8,335 bases of DNA from CALKMS01 sp036796755 (GTDB taxonomy: Bacteria > Actinomycetota > Aquicultoria > SKW223 > CALKMS01): assembly GCA_036796755.1 (NCBI GenBank), contig DAIRCJ010000058.1:1-8335 (forward strand), written 5' to 3'. The stretch's first letter is position 1. Every line of letters starts with the position of its first letter. This document shows positions 1 to 6,677 of the stretch, one piece after another. Both the position numbers and the translations under genes were made by a program. Under the pieces are notes generated by a model. That model did not search any database, was not told the origin of the DNA, and saw nothing but the letters and a program-made list of their open reading frames with translations.

Positions 1-2313
1 CATGTCCTTGCTTATCGCCTGGAAGTTGCTAATTTTCTTAAGAAATTTAAAACCTTGCCCTTCTGGAGCCCCGCTTTAAGCGGAGGTTTCCCTCTGGCTT
101 CCGACCCCGCCGTTGGGGCTTTCTATCCCTTTAGCTGGTTTTTCTTCTGTCTTTTCTCGCCTTCAGCTGCCCTTAACTACTTTATCTTTTTCCACTTTCT
201 CCTGGCCGGGTTTGGCCTTTACTTTTACTTGAAGCATCTAAAGCTTTTTTCCTTTGCTGCCCTTTTGGGAGCGGCCTCTTTCGCTGGTAGCCTTTATCTT
301 GTAAGTACTGCTGATAACATTGCTATCCTGGCCGCCAGTTCCTGGACTCCTCTGGTTTTCCTTTCGCTGGAAAAGGCCAGCAATAAAATGAACACCTTTA
401 GACTAAGCCTGGCCAGCCTGGCAATTGCTGCTCAGATTTTAGCGGGCTATCCCCAGGTAGCAGTCCTTACTCTCCTGGGAGTTTTCCTTCTTTATCTTTA
501 CCGTTTCCGGTCAGAGAAAAAGAAAAAGATTTTCCTTCTCTTTTTTCTTTGCCTGATTGGCGGCTTGCTTTTATCGTTGCCCCAGATTGTCTCCGTCTTA
601 AAGCTCCTTCCCTTTACCCCTCGGAGTCAAGGCTTTTTAAAAGAAGCGCTGGCCAACTCAGTCTCCCCCTTAAGTCTTCTTAGTCTCCTTTTCCCCGGTC
701 TATTTAAAGGCCTGCCGGTTACCATCGGGAAAGATGTTTTTTACTTCGGTTTTCCTACCCTATTTTTCTTCTTGTTTTCTCTTTATGCGCTACTCAAATC
801 AACTCCTCAGGTGCGTTTCTTCGCCTTTCTCTTCTTTTTTTCTGTTTTTTGCTCGCTTGGAAGGTATGGCGGCTTTTATTACTTGATTGGCTCAATTCCT
901 GGTTTCAATCTTTTCCGCGCACCCGAACAGTTTCTGCTTTTAGCTGTTTTTTCCAGCTCAATTTTAGCTGCCGACGGACTGAACTGGTTTTTTTCCTCTA
1001 AAAAAGAAAGTTTGGCTCCGGCTGTGAGGAAAATATTTTTCTTCATTCTGGCCTCTTTTGCTTTTGTTTTTATAGCCAGCCTTTTTCTGAAAATCTTTGA
1101 ACCGTCGCTTAAAGCCAGGCTTCTAAGCCTGGTTCAAGAGAAGATTTATGGAAAGCCACCCCACCCTTTTCCTTTAAGCTATTACTATGCCAAGTTTGAA
1201 TTTATTTATCGGAGTTTTGCTGATCGTCTTTCACCTCTCAGCCCCGTCACCCTAACTCCTTTGTTTTCCTTTTCTCTGCTGGCTATTATCTTGCTTCTCT
1301 ATTTAAAAGAGAAAATGGACGCCCGAACGGGGCAAAAATCAGTAATCTTGTTGTTGTTTTTAGAAATGCTTTCGGTAATTGCTCTTCACCAGTTTATTCC
1401 TGGAATAAAGAGAGAGGTATTTGAGCAAACACCTGAAGTTGCCAGATTCTTAAAAAAAGACTCCACGCTTTTTCGTATTTACTCTTGGCCAGCTCGATTA
1501 AAGTTTGGGCTGCTTCATGAAGAAGAACAAAAAACTCGCCTTCCTGAAAAAACCTATCTCTTTGTTTCTCAAAACCTCTTAGCTAACTTTCCTCCGCGCT
1601 ACGGTCTAACAACCATTCAGGGAGTAGAAGCTCTCTGGTTTAAAAGACAGGAAAATCTTCTCAACCTTTTAGAAAGCAAAGACGAATTAAGGTCGGAAAA
1701 AGAAAAACTATCTAAACTTTCGAAATTAGCTAAGGTTCTTGGGATGCTAAACGTCAAATACATTATATCTCCTTATCCTATTTACTCTCCTAACCTTAAA
1801 AAACTTTTTCATAAAGGAGAGACCTATCTTTACCTCAACTCTTTTTTTCTGCCACGCGCTTACCTTGTTAACCAGTATAAGATTTTTCCAGAGGAAAAAA
1901 TCCTCAATTATCTTACCTCTAAAAAGTTCGAACCTTCTAAAGAAGTAATTTTGGAGAAAAAGCCTAACTTTCTTTTGCGGTTTTCAAACAAAAATCCGGG
2001 AAAAGCAAGAGTAGAAAAATATCAGCCAGGCTACATCAGGATAAGAGCGAACGCCACCGCTGACTGCTTTCTAGTTTTAAGTGACAGTTTTTACCCGGGC
2101 TGGGAAGCCCGATTAGACGGGAAAAAAGTCCCTATTTATCAAGCTAACTATCTTTTTAGAGCAGTTCCTATCAAAAAAGGCCAGCACAGGATAGAGTTTT
2201 TTTACTATCCAGAAGAGGTCTACCTAACTTCTTATTTTTCATTGGCTACTCTTTCAGCCATAGCCGGGCTACTGTTAATTACTTGCTTTAAAAAAATACT
2301 TCTTAAAACTTAA
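1..2313 (+). CDS. YfhO-family multi-pass membrane protein, 5' end missing
   Basis: The frame is open from base 1, so the start lies upstream; about 770 residues are visible. The TTG at 55 is an internal Leu, not a likely start. The motif LPFWSPALSGGFPLASDP followed by FYP (from 55) is the conserved loop after the first membrane segment in YfhO-like proteins (GT-C-like fold), so roughly one helix and some loop are missing. Many hydrophobic segments follow to about 1320, including a LAGYPQVA motif near 439-462 and LPQIVSVLKLLPF near 577-615. A mostly soluble part follows (about 1400-2230). It carries NVKYIIS near 1750 and SDSFYPGWEARLDGKKVPIY from 2080, the typical YfhO C-terminal beta domain. 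A last membrane helix and a basic end close the protein at TAA 2311-2313. Characterised relatives in Bacillus and Listeria are needed for glycosylation of lipoteichoic acid; the substrate here is unknown. The family call is firm, the exact role is not. Confidence 0.85.
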   Translation, partial: HVLAYRLEVANFLKKFKTLPFWSPALSGGFPLASDPAVGAFYPFSWFFFCLFSPSAALNYFIFFHFLLAGFGLYFYLKHLKLFSFAALLGAASFAGSLYLVSTADNIAILAASSWTPLVFLSLEKASNKMNTFRLSLASLAIAAQILAGYPQVAVLTLLGVFLLYLYRFRSEKKKKIFLLFFLCLIGGLLLSLPQIVSVLKLLPFTPRSQGFLKEALANSVSPLSLLSLLFPGLFKGLPVTIGKDVFYFGFPTLFFFLFSLYALLKSTPQVRFFAFLFFFSVFCSLGRYGGFYYLIGSIPGFNLFRAPEQFLLLAVFSSSILAADGLNWFFSSKKESLAPAVRKIFFFILASFAFVFIASLFLKIFEPSLKARLLSLVQEKIYGKPPHPFPLSYYYAKFEFIYRSFADRLSPLSPVTLTPLFSFSLLAIILLLYLKEKMDARTGQKSVILLLFLEMLSVIALHQFIPGIKREVFEQTPEVARFLKKDSTLFRIYSWPARLKFGLLHEEEQKTRLPEKTYLFVSQNLLANFPPRYGLTTIQGVEALWFKRQENLLNLLESKDELRSEKEKLSKLSKLAKVLGMLNVKYIISPYPIYSPNLKKLFHKGETYLYLNSFFLPRAYLVNQYKIFPEEKILNYLTSKKFEPSKEVILEKKPNFLLRFSNKNPGKARVEKYQPGYIRIRANATADCFLVLSDSFYPGWEARLDGKKVPIYQANYLFRAVPIKKGQHRIEFFYYPEEVYLTSYFSLATLSAIAGLLLITCFKKILLKT

Positions 2314-2316
2314 GAA

Positions 2317-3234
2317 TTAATTTAAATAAACCGTTTTGAGGCCTTCGTAAAGAGAAAAGCGAGGTTTAAAGCCCAGAAGCCTTTTGGCCCGGCTAATGTC
2401 CGCTTGAGAATGCTTGATGTCTCCCGGACGAGACGGTAAGTACCTTACCTCTGCTTTTTTGCCGGCAATCTCTTCTAAAATCGCAATCAACTCACTAATG
2501 CTGACTTTTCTCCCTGCCCCAATGTTAAAAACAGCTGGCGAAGCAAAATTAACCTTTAAGGCAAGGATAAAGGATTCAACGGCATCGCTAACATAAAGAA
2601 AATCACGGGTTTGCTCTCCATCGCCATAAACCGTGAGTTCTCGACCTTCTTTGAGCTGGCTGATAAAGCGAGGAATCACCGCGGCGTATTCGGAAGTCGG
2701 GTCCTGTCTTGAGCCAAAGACATTGAAAAAACGAAGAGAAACGGAAGCTAAATCCGGAAAGTAAAACTCCAAATACTTCTCAACAGTAAGCTTGCTTAAA
2801 GCGTAAGGTGAAAGAGGGTTAAGCGGGAACTCTTCTTTTACTGGCAATTCTTTTGCCTCCCCGTAAACCGCACTTGAACTGGAAAAAACAAATTTTTTTA
2901 CTTTTTTTCTCACCGCAGCCTCAATCAAGTTTAAAGAGCCTAAAACATTGACTTCTTCGCAAAGTGAAGGCTCTTTTAAAGAAAGGGGAACCGAAGTCAA
3001 AGCCGCCAGATGAAAGATAAAATCCACCCCTTTCACCGCTCCCTCTACCTTTTCCCTGTCCCGAACATCGCCTTCCACCACTTCAAGAAAACTATTCTTA
3101 AGATGAGAAAGATTTTCTTGGCGACCTGAAGAAAAATTATCCAGTATTCTAACTTGAAATCCTTCCTTAAGAAGGCGCTCGGAAAGGTGGGAACCGAGAA
3201 ATCCTGCCCCCCCGGTGACTAAAACCGTTTTCAC
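2317..3234 (-). CDS. NAD-dependent nucleotide-sugar epimerase/dehydratase (UDP-glucose 4-epimerase-like)
   Basis: A 305-residue extended short-chain dehydrogenase. It has the Rossmann glycine motif GGAGFLGSH (residues 8-16), an acidic Asp32 after the second strand as expected for NAD, GDVRD (55-59), HLAA (75-78), SSSAVYG (119-125) and the catalytic YALSK pair Tyr144/Lys148. RFFNVFGSRQDP (168-179) and YGDGEQTRDFLYVSD (203-217) resemble the GalE/WbpP-type 4-epimerases acting on UDP-hexoses or UDP-N-acetylhexosamines. Length is normal for a slightly short member. It starts at GTG (3232-3234), overlapping the TGA of the upstream Wzz-type gene by four bases (GTGA), with only a weak Shine-Dalgarno, so translation is probably coupled. 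It likely supplies a nucleotide sugar to envelope polymer synthesis. The exact substrate, and epimerase versus dehydratase chemistry, cannot be fixed from sequence; the lack of an SDR decarboxylase/dehydratase signature favours epimerase. Confidence 0.88.
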   Translation of the reverse strand: MKTVLVTGGAGFLGSHLSERLLKEGFQVRILDNFSSGRQENLSHLKNSFLEVVEGDVRDREKVEGAVKGVDFIFHLAALTSVPLSLKEPSLCEEVNVLGSLNLIEAAVRKKVKKFVFSSSSAVYGEAKELPVKEEFPLNPLSPYALSKLTVEKYLEFYFPDLASVSLRFFNVFGSRQDPTSEYAAVIPRFISQLKEGRELTVYGDGEQTRDFLYVSDAVESFILALKVNFASPAVFNIGAGRKVSISELIAILEEIAGKKAEVRYLPSRPGDIKHSQADISRAKRLLGFKPRFSLYEGLKTVYLN

Positions 3235-3923
3235 TTCTTACCCGCTTTTCCTCTTTTCCCAGGAACTTTTGAACTTCCAGCTATTATCGTCCAGAGGTCG
3301 CAGGCAGCTGCCCAGACTAAAAGGATAAAGAGAGAAAGGAAAAAGCCGGCAATCAAACCCAGAGCAGCCAGGAAAGAAGTCGAAGGACTAGCTGGTTTTA
3401 AAGGAAGTGGAGCAAAACTGGCAACTTTTAACTCAACTAACTGACCCTTTTCCTTTCTATACAGATTGTTTAAAAAATCAACATAGACTTTAGCCCAGAG
3501 ATTAGCTAAAGCTTGGGCGCGCTCCGGTAGCCGGTCAGAGACGCCAATCTCAATTAAACCCGACGTTCCCCGGGGAATATCACCTTCTACTTGCGTCAGC
3601 AGTTTATCCGGGTTTTTCTGCTCTTCATCAAGCTGATTTTTAAGCTTTTCTATCACCTTCTGAGCGATAACCGGGTTTTTAACCAGCATTGCCAGAGCTG
3701 GTGCGTTCACCTGAGCCACGTTTAGGTTTTGCAGGCTTCCGCTTTGAGAAGGAAGTAAAGTATAGGAAAGCTGAGTAACAGTTACATAAGCTCGGGTCTC
3801 GTAAGAAGGTGGGGATTTATGGCCATAATAAAAACCAAGCAAGCCAAATAACAAAGTAATTATAAAGGCAATATAAAATTTCTTCACCATAAACCTCAAA
3901 TAACTCAAGGCTCTATCTTCCAT
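3231..3923 (-). CDS. Wzz-type polysaccharide chain-length/co-polymerase protein without kinase domain
   Basis: A 230-residue protein with the Wzz plan: a short cytoplasmic start, a membrane helix at about 16-34, a mainly extracytoplasmic middle (35-180) and a second helix at about 182-208. The proline-rich stretch ASFAPLPLKPASPSTS (168-183) just before the second helix is the hallmark of the family. YETRAYVTVTQ (41-51) matches the conserved beta strand after the first helix, and 78-160 is largely helical (NPVIAQKVIEKL and after). Such proteins set polymer length or assist export in Wzy-type capsule, O-antigen or exopolysaccharide systems. There is no Walker motif or Tyr-rich tail, so no fused tyrosine kinase; the end is short and very basic (KVPGKRGKAGKK). 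Starts at ATG (3921-3923) with AAGGGG six bases upstream, 15 bases after the isomerase stop. It overlaps the epimerase gene by four bases, implying a shared pathway. Primary sequence is poorly conserved in this family; the call rests on topology and the proline motif. Confidence 0.78.
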   Translation of the reverse strand: MEDRALSYLRFMVKKFYIAFIITLLFGLLGFYYGHKSPPSYETRAYVTVTQLSYTLLPSQSGSLQNLNVAQVNAPALAMLVKNPVIAQKVIEKLKNQLDEEQKNPDKLLTQVEGDIPRGTSGLIEIGVSDRLPERAQALANLWAKVYVDFLNNLYRKEKGQLVELKVASFAPLPLKPASPSTSFLAALGLIAGFFLSLFILLVWAAACDLWTIIAGSSKVPGKRGKAGKK

Positions 3924-3938
3924 TTCTCACCCCTTTTC

Positions 3939-4736
3939 TTAATAAAACTCTTCCCACCAGGATAGAAATTCCTGGGGATGAGTTAAAAAGCGAAAGGTTT
4001 CCGGCGACTCAACCGCCAGAGAATAGAGCGGTTTATTAAAGGGAATTTTTTTATCGTCTAATGGACGGGCTCTCATCATATCCATTTTTAATCTCTCCAC
4101 GCCTTCATAGCGGCCGTTTTCCTCCCAGTAGCCATCGGTAAGCAAAAAGAAAGCTCCACCATTAGCTTCTTTCATTGGCTCGTAGATACTTTTAAACCCA
4201 TCGGCAGTTATGTTGGCCATCAAAAGGGGTTCCTCATCATTGGGGTTGATGGTAATATGCCCCCAGCCGGGGGGAATAATCACCTTTTCGCCCGGCTCGG
4301 CAATCACCACCAAAGCCCGCTCTAAAAACTGTTTACCGTCTAAAAAGCTCACTTTCTGAAGGAAATAATAAGCTTCTCCGTAAAGAACTTCATAGATTTC
4401 CGGGTAAGTTACTTCCGTTCCCGGAACCAGGGGATGATAATGGCCAACTGTTTTGTTGAACTCCCGGCCTAAAGGAGCAGAGTTTAAAAGAGTAAGGTCA
4501 TAGCGCAAATTGTTTTCTTTCCAAATTTTAATATGTGCCGGAAGAGAAACTCCGCGATACATCAAGTAAAGTTCTTTAGGCTCGGTCAAGCTTTTTTCGT
4601 ATAAATAAGGCTGAGCCTCGATTACTGTTCGGATGTCTGGCTTCACTGGCTCAAGAGGGGGCTCAAATTTCAAACGAAGGCTTTCCAGACCCAGAGAAAG
4701 GGGCAAGCCCGATTTTTCCTTCAAACTAATCTCCAA
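3939..4736 (-). CDS. Glucose-6-phosphate isomerase, cupin (archaeal-type) family
   Basis: Predicted to interconvert glucose-6-phosphate and fructose-6-phosphate in the cytoplasm using a metal-bound cupin fold, unrelated to classical Pgi. From the chosen start it has 265 residues. The core shows LRYDLTLL (77-84), TVGHYHP (96-102) with ligands His99 and His101, TYPEIYEVLYGEA (110-122) with ligand Glu113, and IIPPGWGHITIN (153-164) with ligand His160. Ligands are assigned by alignment by eye to the Pyrococcus enzyme. It is longer than the roughly 190-residue archaeal proteins, with an N-terminal extension of about 70 residues and a C-terminal part (about 200-265), as in the long bacterial form. 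Start choice: TTG at 4734-4736, with AAGGAGG 12 bases upstream inside hemL. The next upstream ATG (4832) would overlap hemL by 107 bases and add a non-conserved basic leader. The frame overlaps hemL by 11 bases. It could feed fructose-6-phosphate into amino-sugar synthesis or glucose-6-phosphate into UDP-glucose; that link is inferred. Confidence 0.87.
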   Translation of the reverse strand: MEISLKEKSGLPLSLGLESLRLKFEPPLEPVKPDIRTVIEAQPYLYEKSLTEPKELYLMYRGVSLPAHIKIWKENNLRYDLTLLNSAPLGREFNKTVGHYHPLVPGTEVTYPEIYEVLYGEAYYFLQKVSFLDGKQFLERALVVIAEPGEKVIIPPGWGHITINPNDEEPLLMANITADGFKSIYEPMKEANGGAFFLLTDGYWEENGRYEGVERLKMDMMRARPLDDKKIPFNKPLYSLAVESPETFRFLTHPQEFLSWWEEFY

Positions 4737-6027
4737 TTTCTTTTTTAACCTCCTTAAGGCTATCCCGGGCTGCTTCCAGAGTGCGGTCAATATCGTCATT
4801 GGTGTGGGCAATGGAAAGAAAGGCTGCTTCAAACTGCGAAGGAGCTAAATAAACACCTCTTTCAATCATTTTCCAGAAGTAACTGGCATAAAGGTCGGTT
4901 TGAGAGGTAGAGGCAGTCTTAAAATCAACCACTTTTTCCTCGGTAAAGAAAAGGCACATCATAGAACCGCAAGCATTCAAGCAATAGTTAAGCCCGAGTT
5001 CTTCTACGATAGAAACCATCCCCTCCTTTAACCGCTGGGCTTTTTCTTCCAGAGAAGCATAAAAACCAGGCTTTTGAAGAACTTTTAGGGTGGCAATTCC
5101 GGCTGCCATGGCTACCGGATTACCAGAAAGAGTTCCCGCTTGATAAACCGGGCCAACCGGAGCCACCTTTTCCATAATTTCTTTCTTACCGCCAAAAGCA
5201 CCCACAGGCATCCCGCCACCTAAAATCTTACCCAGAGTTGTAAGGTCGGGTTCAATTTTAAAAAGTTCCTGGGCACCTCCGTATGCTAACCGAAAACCGG
5301 TTATTACTTCGTCAAAAATCAACAAAGCCCCGTATTCAGTGGTTAACTGGCGCAAGCCCTCCAGAAATCCAGACCGGGGAAGGACAACTCCCATATTGCC
5401 AGCTACCGGCTCAACAATGACCGCCGCTATTTCCGCCGGCTGCTTTTCGAAAACTTCCTTTACGGCTTCCAGATTGTTGTAAGGAAGAAGGATCGTATCC
5501 TGAGCTGTCCCCCGGGTAACGCCAGGAGTCCCGGGTATCCCTAAAGTCAAAACCCCTGACCCGGCTTTTATCAGCAAGCTATCGGAGTGGCCGTGATAGC
5601 AACCTTCAAACTTAATAATCTTATCTCTTCCGGTATAACCTCGAGCCAGCCGCACCGCACTCATCACTGCTTCTGTTCCCGAGCTAACCATCCTTACCAT
5701 TTCTATCGAAGGAACGGCTTCAACTACCATTTGGGCAAGCTCAAGTTCCAGCTCGGTTGGGGCTCCAAAGCTCATTCCCGCTTCTATAGCCTCGCGAACA
5801 GCCCTCACAACCTCGGGATGAGCGTGACCTAAAATCAAAGGCCCCCAAGAAAGCACATAGTCCACATAAGAGTTTCCATCAACATCAAATATTTTGGAGC
5901 CTTTCCCTTGCTTGATAAACAAGGGCTCTCCCCCAACACCCTGATAAGCCCGGACAGGACTGTTAACCCCTCCCGGGATATACTTTTTCGCTTCCAAAAA
6001 AAGCTGGTGAGATTTTCCCTTTTTCAC
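4726..6027 (-). CDS. hemL: Glutamate-1-semialdehyde 2,1-aminomutase
   Basis: Converts glutamate-1-semialdehyde to 5-aminolevulinate, the last step of the C5 route to tetrapyrroles; a PLP enzyme of aminotransferase class III in the cytoplasm. The 433 residues are full family length. Visible signatures: the N-terminal PGGVNSPVRAY (18-28), SSGTEAVMSAVRLARG (115-130) for phosphate binding, the mobile loop EGCYHGHSD (141-149), FDEVITGFR (238-246) and the PLP lysine Lys267 in TTLGKILGGGMPVGAFGG (263-280). AGTLSGNPVAMAAG (297-310) follows, and HTNDDID (408-414) lies near the end. VNSPVR and GCYHGH favour HemL over other class III enzymes such as BioA or ornithine transaminases. Start is GTG (6025-6027) with AAGGAG five bases upstream. 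The last codons carry the ribosome-binding site of the next gene. No other hem gene is nearby, which is unusual because hemL often sits with hemA, hemC, hemD and hemB. A promoter candidate lies just upstream, so it may be transcribed apart from ftsH-folE. Confidence 0.96.
   Translation of the reverse strand: MKKGKSHQLFLEAKKYIPGGVNSPVRAYQGVGGEPLFIKQGKGSKIFDVDGNSYVDYVLSWGPLILGHAHPEVVRAVREAIEAGMSFGAPTELELELAQMVVEAVPSIEMVRMVSSGTEAVMSAVRLARGYTGRDKIIKFEGCYHGHSDSLLIKAGSGVLTLGIPGTPGVTRGTAQDTILLPYNNLEAVKEVFEKQPAEIAAVIVEPVAGNMGVVLPRSGFLEGLRQLTTEYGALLIFDEVITGFRLAYGGAQELFKIEPDLTTLGKILGGGMPVGAFGGKKEIMEKVAPVGPVYQAGTLSGNPVAMAAGIATLKVLQKPGFYASLEEKAQRLKEGMVSIVEELGLNYCLNACGSMMCLFFTEEKVVDFKTASTSQTDLYASYFWKMIERGVYLAPSQFEAAFLSIAHTNDDIDRTLEAARDSLKEVKKEIGD
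4749..4755 (-). promoter_or_regulatory. Shine-Dalgarno site of the glucose-6-phosphate isomerase, inside hemL
   Basis: A full consensus AAGGAGG on the - strand lies within the hemL codons for Leu-Lys-Glu-Val, 12 bases before TTG 4734-4736. Spacing is somewhat long, but no ATG or GTG in the isomerase frame lies nearer, and the next in-frame TTG (4722-4724) is 24 bases away. This site fixes the TTG start and implies that ribosomes finishing hemL can restart on the isomerase. Confidence 0.65.
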
Positions 6028-6032
6028 CCTAA

Positions 6033-6038
6033 CTCCTT
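6033..6038 (-). promoter_or_regulatory. Shine-Dalgarno site of hemL
   Basis: AAGGAG on the - strand, five bases before GTG 6025-6027. It decides the GTG as the hemL start. A second TAAGGA lies ten bases further upstream (6045-6050), giving a tandem repeat TAAGGA-tttc... spaced over the leader; the distal copy is too far from the start to act as the main site. Confidence 0.7.
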
Positions 6039-6062
6039 AGAAATCCTTAAAAAGCGTTTCCT

Positions 6063-6068
6063 ATTATA
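6063..6068 (-). promoter_or_regulatory. Candidate -10 element (TATAAT) upstream of hemL
   Basis: Read on the - strand, the folE-hemL gap contains a perfect TATAAT whose downstream edge is about 35 bases from the hemL GTG. Upstream at the right distance there is only a T-rich run (CTTTTTTTATTTTTTT, 6080-6095). It gives no good TTGACA, and there is no TG-type extended -10. This could be a weak internal promoter that lets hemL and the genes behind it be transcribed without ftsH-folE. AT-rich sequence produces such hexamers by chance, so support is moderate at best. Confidence 0.4.
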
Positions 6069-6095
6069 CTGAAATCCAGAAAAAAATAAAAAAAG

Positions 6096-6662
6096 TTATT
6101 TTTTATACCGAATGAGAGAAAGAGCTTCGGCCCGGGTAGCTGAGTTGGTCTTGAAAATTCCTCTCACCGCCGAAGTTACAGTTAAGGCTCCTGGTTTTTT
6201 TACCCCGCGCATACTCATACAAAGATGTTCGGCTTCCACCACCACCAGAACACCGCGAGGAGAAAGCTTGGAAACCAGAGTATCAGCTATTTGAGTGGTA
6301 AGCCTTTCCTGAACCTGAAGTCTTTTGGAAAAAACATCAACCACCCTGGCCAGCTTGGAAATGCCCACAATTTTACCTTCTCTTCCAGGAATATAAGCTA
6401 CATGAGCTTTACCCAGAAAAGGCATTAAATGGTGCTCACAAACTGAATAGAGGGGGATATCTTTAACCAGAATTAACTCATCATGATTTTCAGCAAAGGT
6501 TGTAACAATAAGTTCAGCTGGATCTTGCTCCAGGCCGGAGAAAACCTCTTTATAAAGCCGAGCAACCCGCTGGGGAGTCTCTCTTAGCCCTTCGCGATTG
6601 AGATCTTCTCCTAAACCTTCAAGAATTAGCTTTACGCCCTGTTCAATTTTTTTCAGGTCCAA
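6096..6662 (-). CDS. folE: GTP cyclohydrolase I (type IA)
   Basis: Opens GTP to 7,8-dihydroneopterin triphosphate, the first step to folate and, in many bacteria, to queuosine and other deazapurines; a cytoplasmic homodecamer. The 188-residue length is normal. Signatures: REGLRETPQRVAR (23-35), zinc ligands Cys75 and His78 in SVCEHHLMPF (73-82), GISKLARVVDVFSKRLQVQE (100-119) and the third zinc ligand Cys148 in EAEHLCMSMRGV (143-154), with TVTSAVRG (161-168) closing the active-site fold. All three zinc ligands are present, so it should be the zinc-dependent IA form, not FolE2. Start is TTG (6660-6662) with AAGG seven bases upstream; no ATG lies before the conserved N-terminus. It follows ftsH by 15 bases, an adjacency known from actinobacterial ftsH-folE-folP clusters, but here no folP, folB or folK follows. 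That leaves its pathway (folate or queuosine) open. Confidence 0.96.
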   Translation of the reverse strand: MDLKKIEQGVKLILEGLGEDLNREGLRETPQRVARLYKEVFSGLEQDPAELIVTTFAENHDELILVKDIPLYSVCEHHLMPFLGKAHVAYIPGREGKIVGISKLARVVDVFSKRLQVQERLTTQIADTLVSKLSPRGVLVVVEAEHLCMSMRGVKKPGALTVTSAVRGIFKTNSATRAEALSLIRYKK

Positions 6663-6677
6663 TACTCTACCTTTTCG

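Noticed and set aside
55..57. TTG as start of the YfhO-family gene
   Set aside because: The frame is open upstream to base 1 and the conserved LPFWSP motif begins right at this Leu; family members have a membrane helix before it.
2328..3231. Repeat AAACCGTTTT at both ends of the epimerase gene, possibly an element boundary
   Set aside because: Both copies encode Lys-Thr-Val in the same frame, and one belongs to the conserved Rossmann start; coincidence of codon use explains it.
4737..4832. Upstream extension of the isomerase frame to an ATG at 4832
   Set aside because: It would overlap hemL by 107 bases, adds a basic leader that does not resemble the family, and lacks the strong ribosome-binding site seen before the TTG at 4736.
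5587..5832. Open frame on the + strand inside hemL
   Set aside because: It lies wholly antisense to a well-conserved enzyme and its translation has no recognisable features.
6080..6106. Intrinsic terminator after folE
   Set aside because: The stem is eight A/T pairs only, with the folE stop in the loop; too weak to list as a terminator, though kept as part of a finding.
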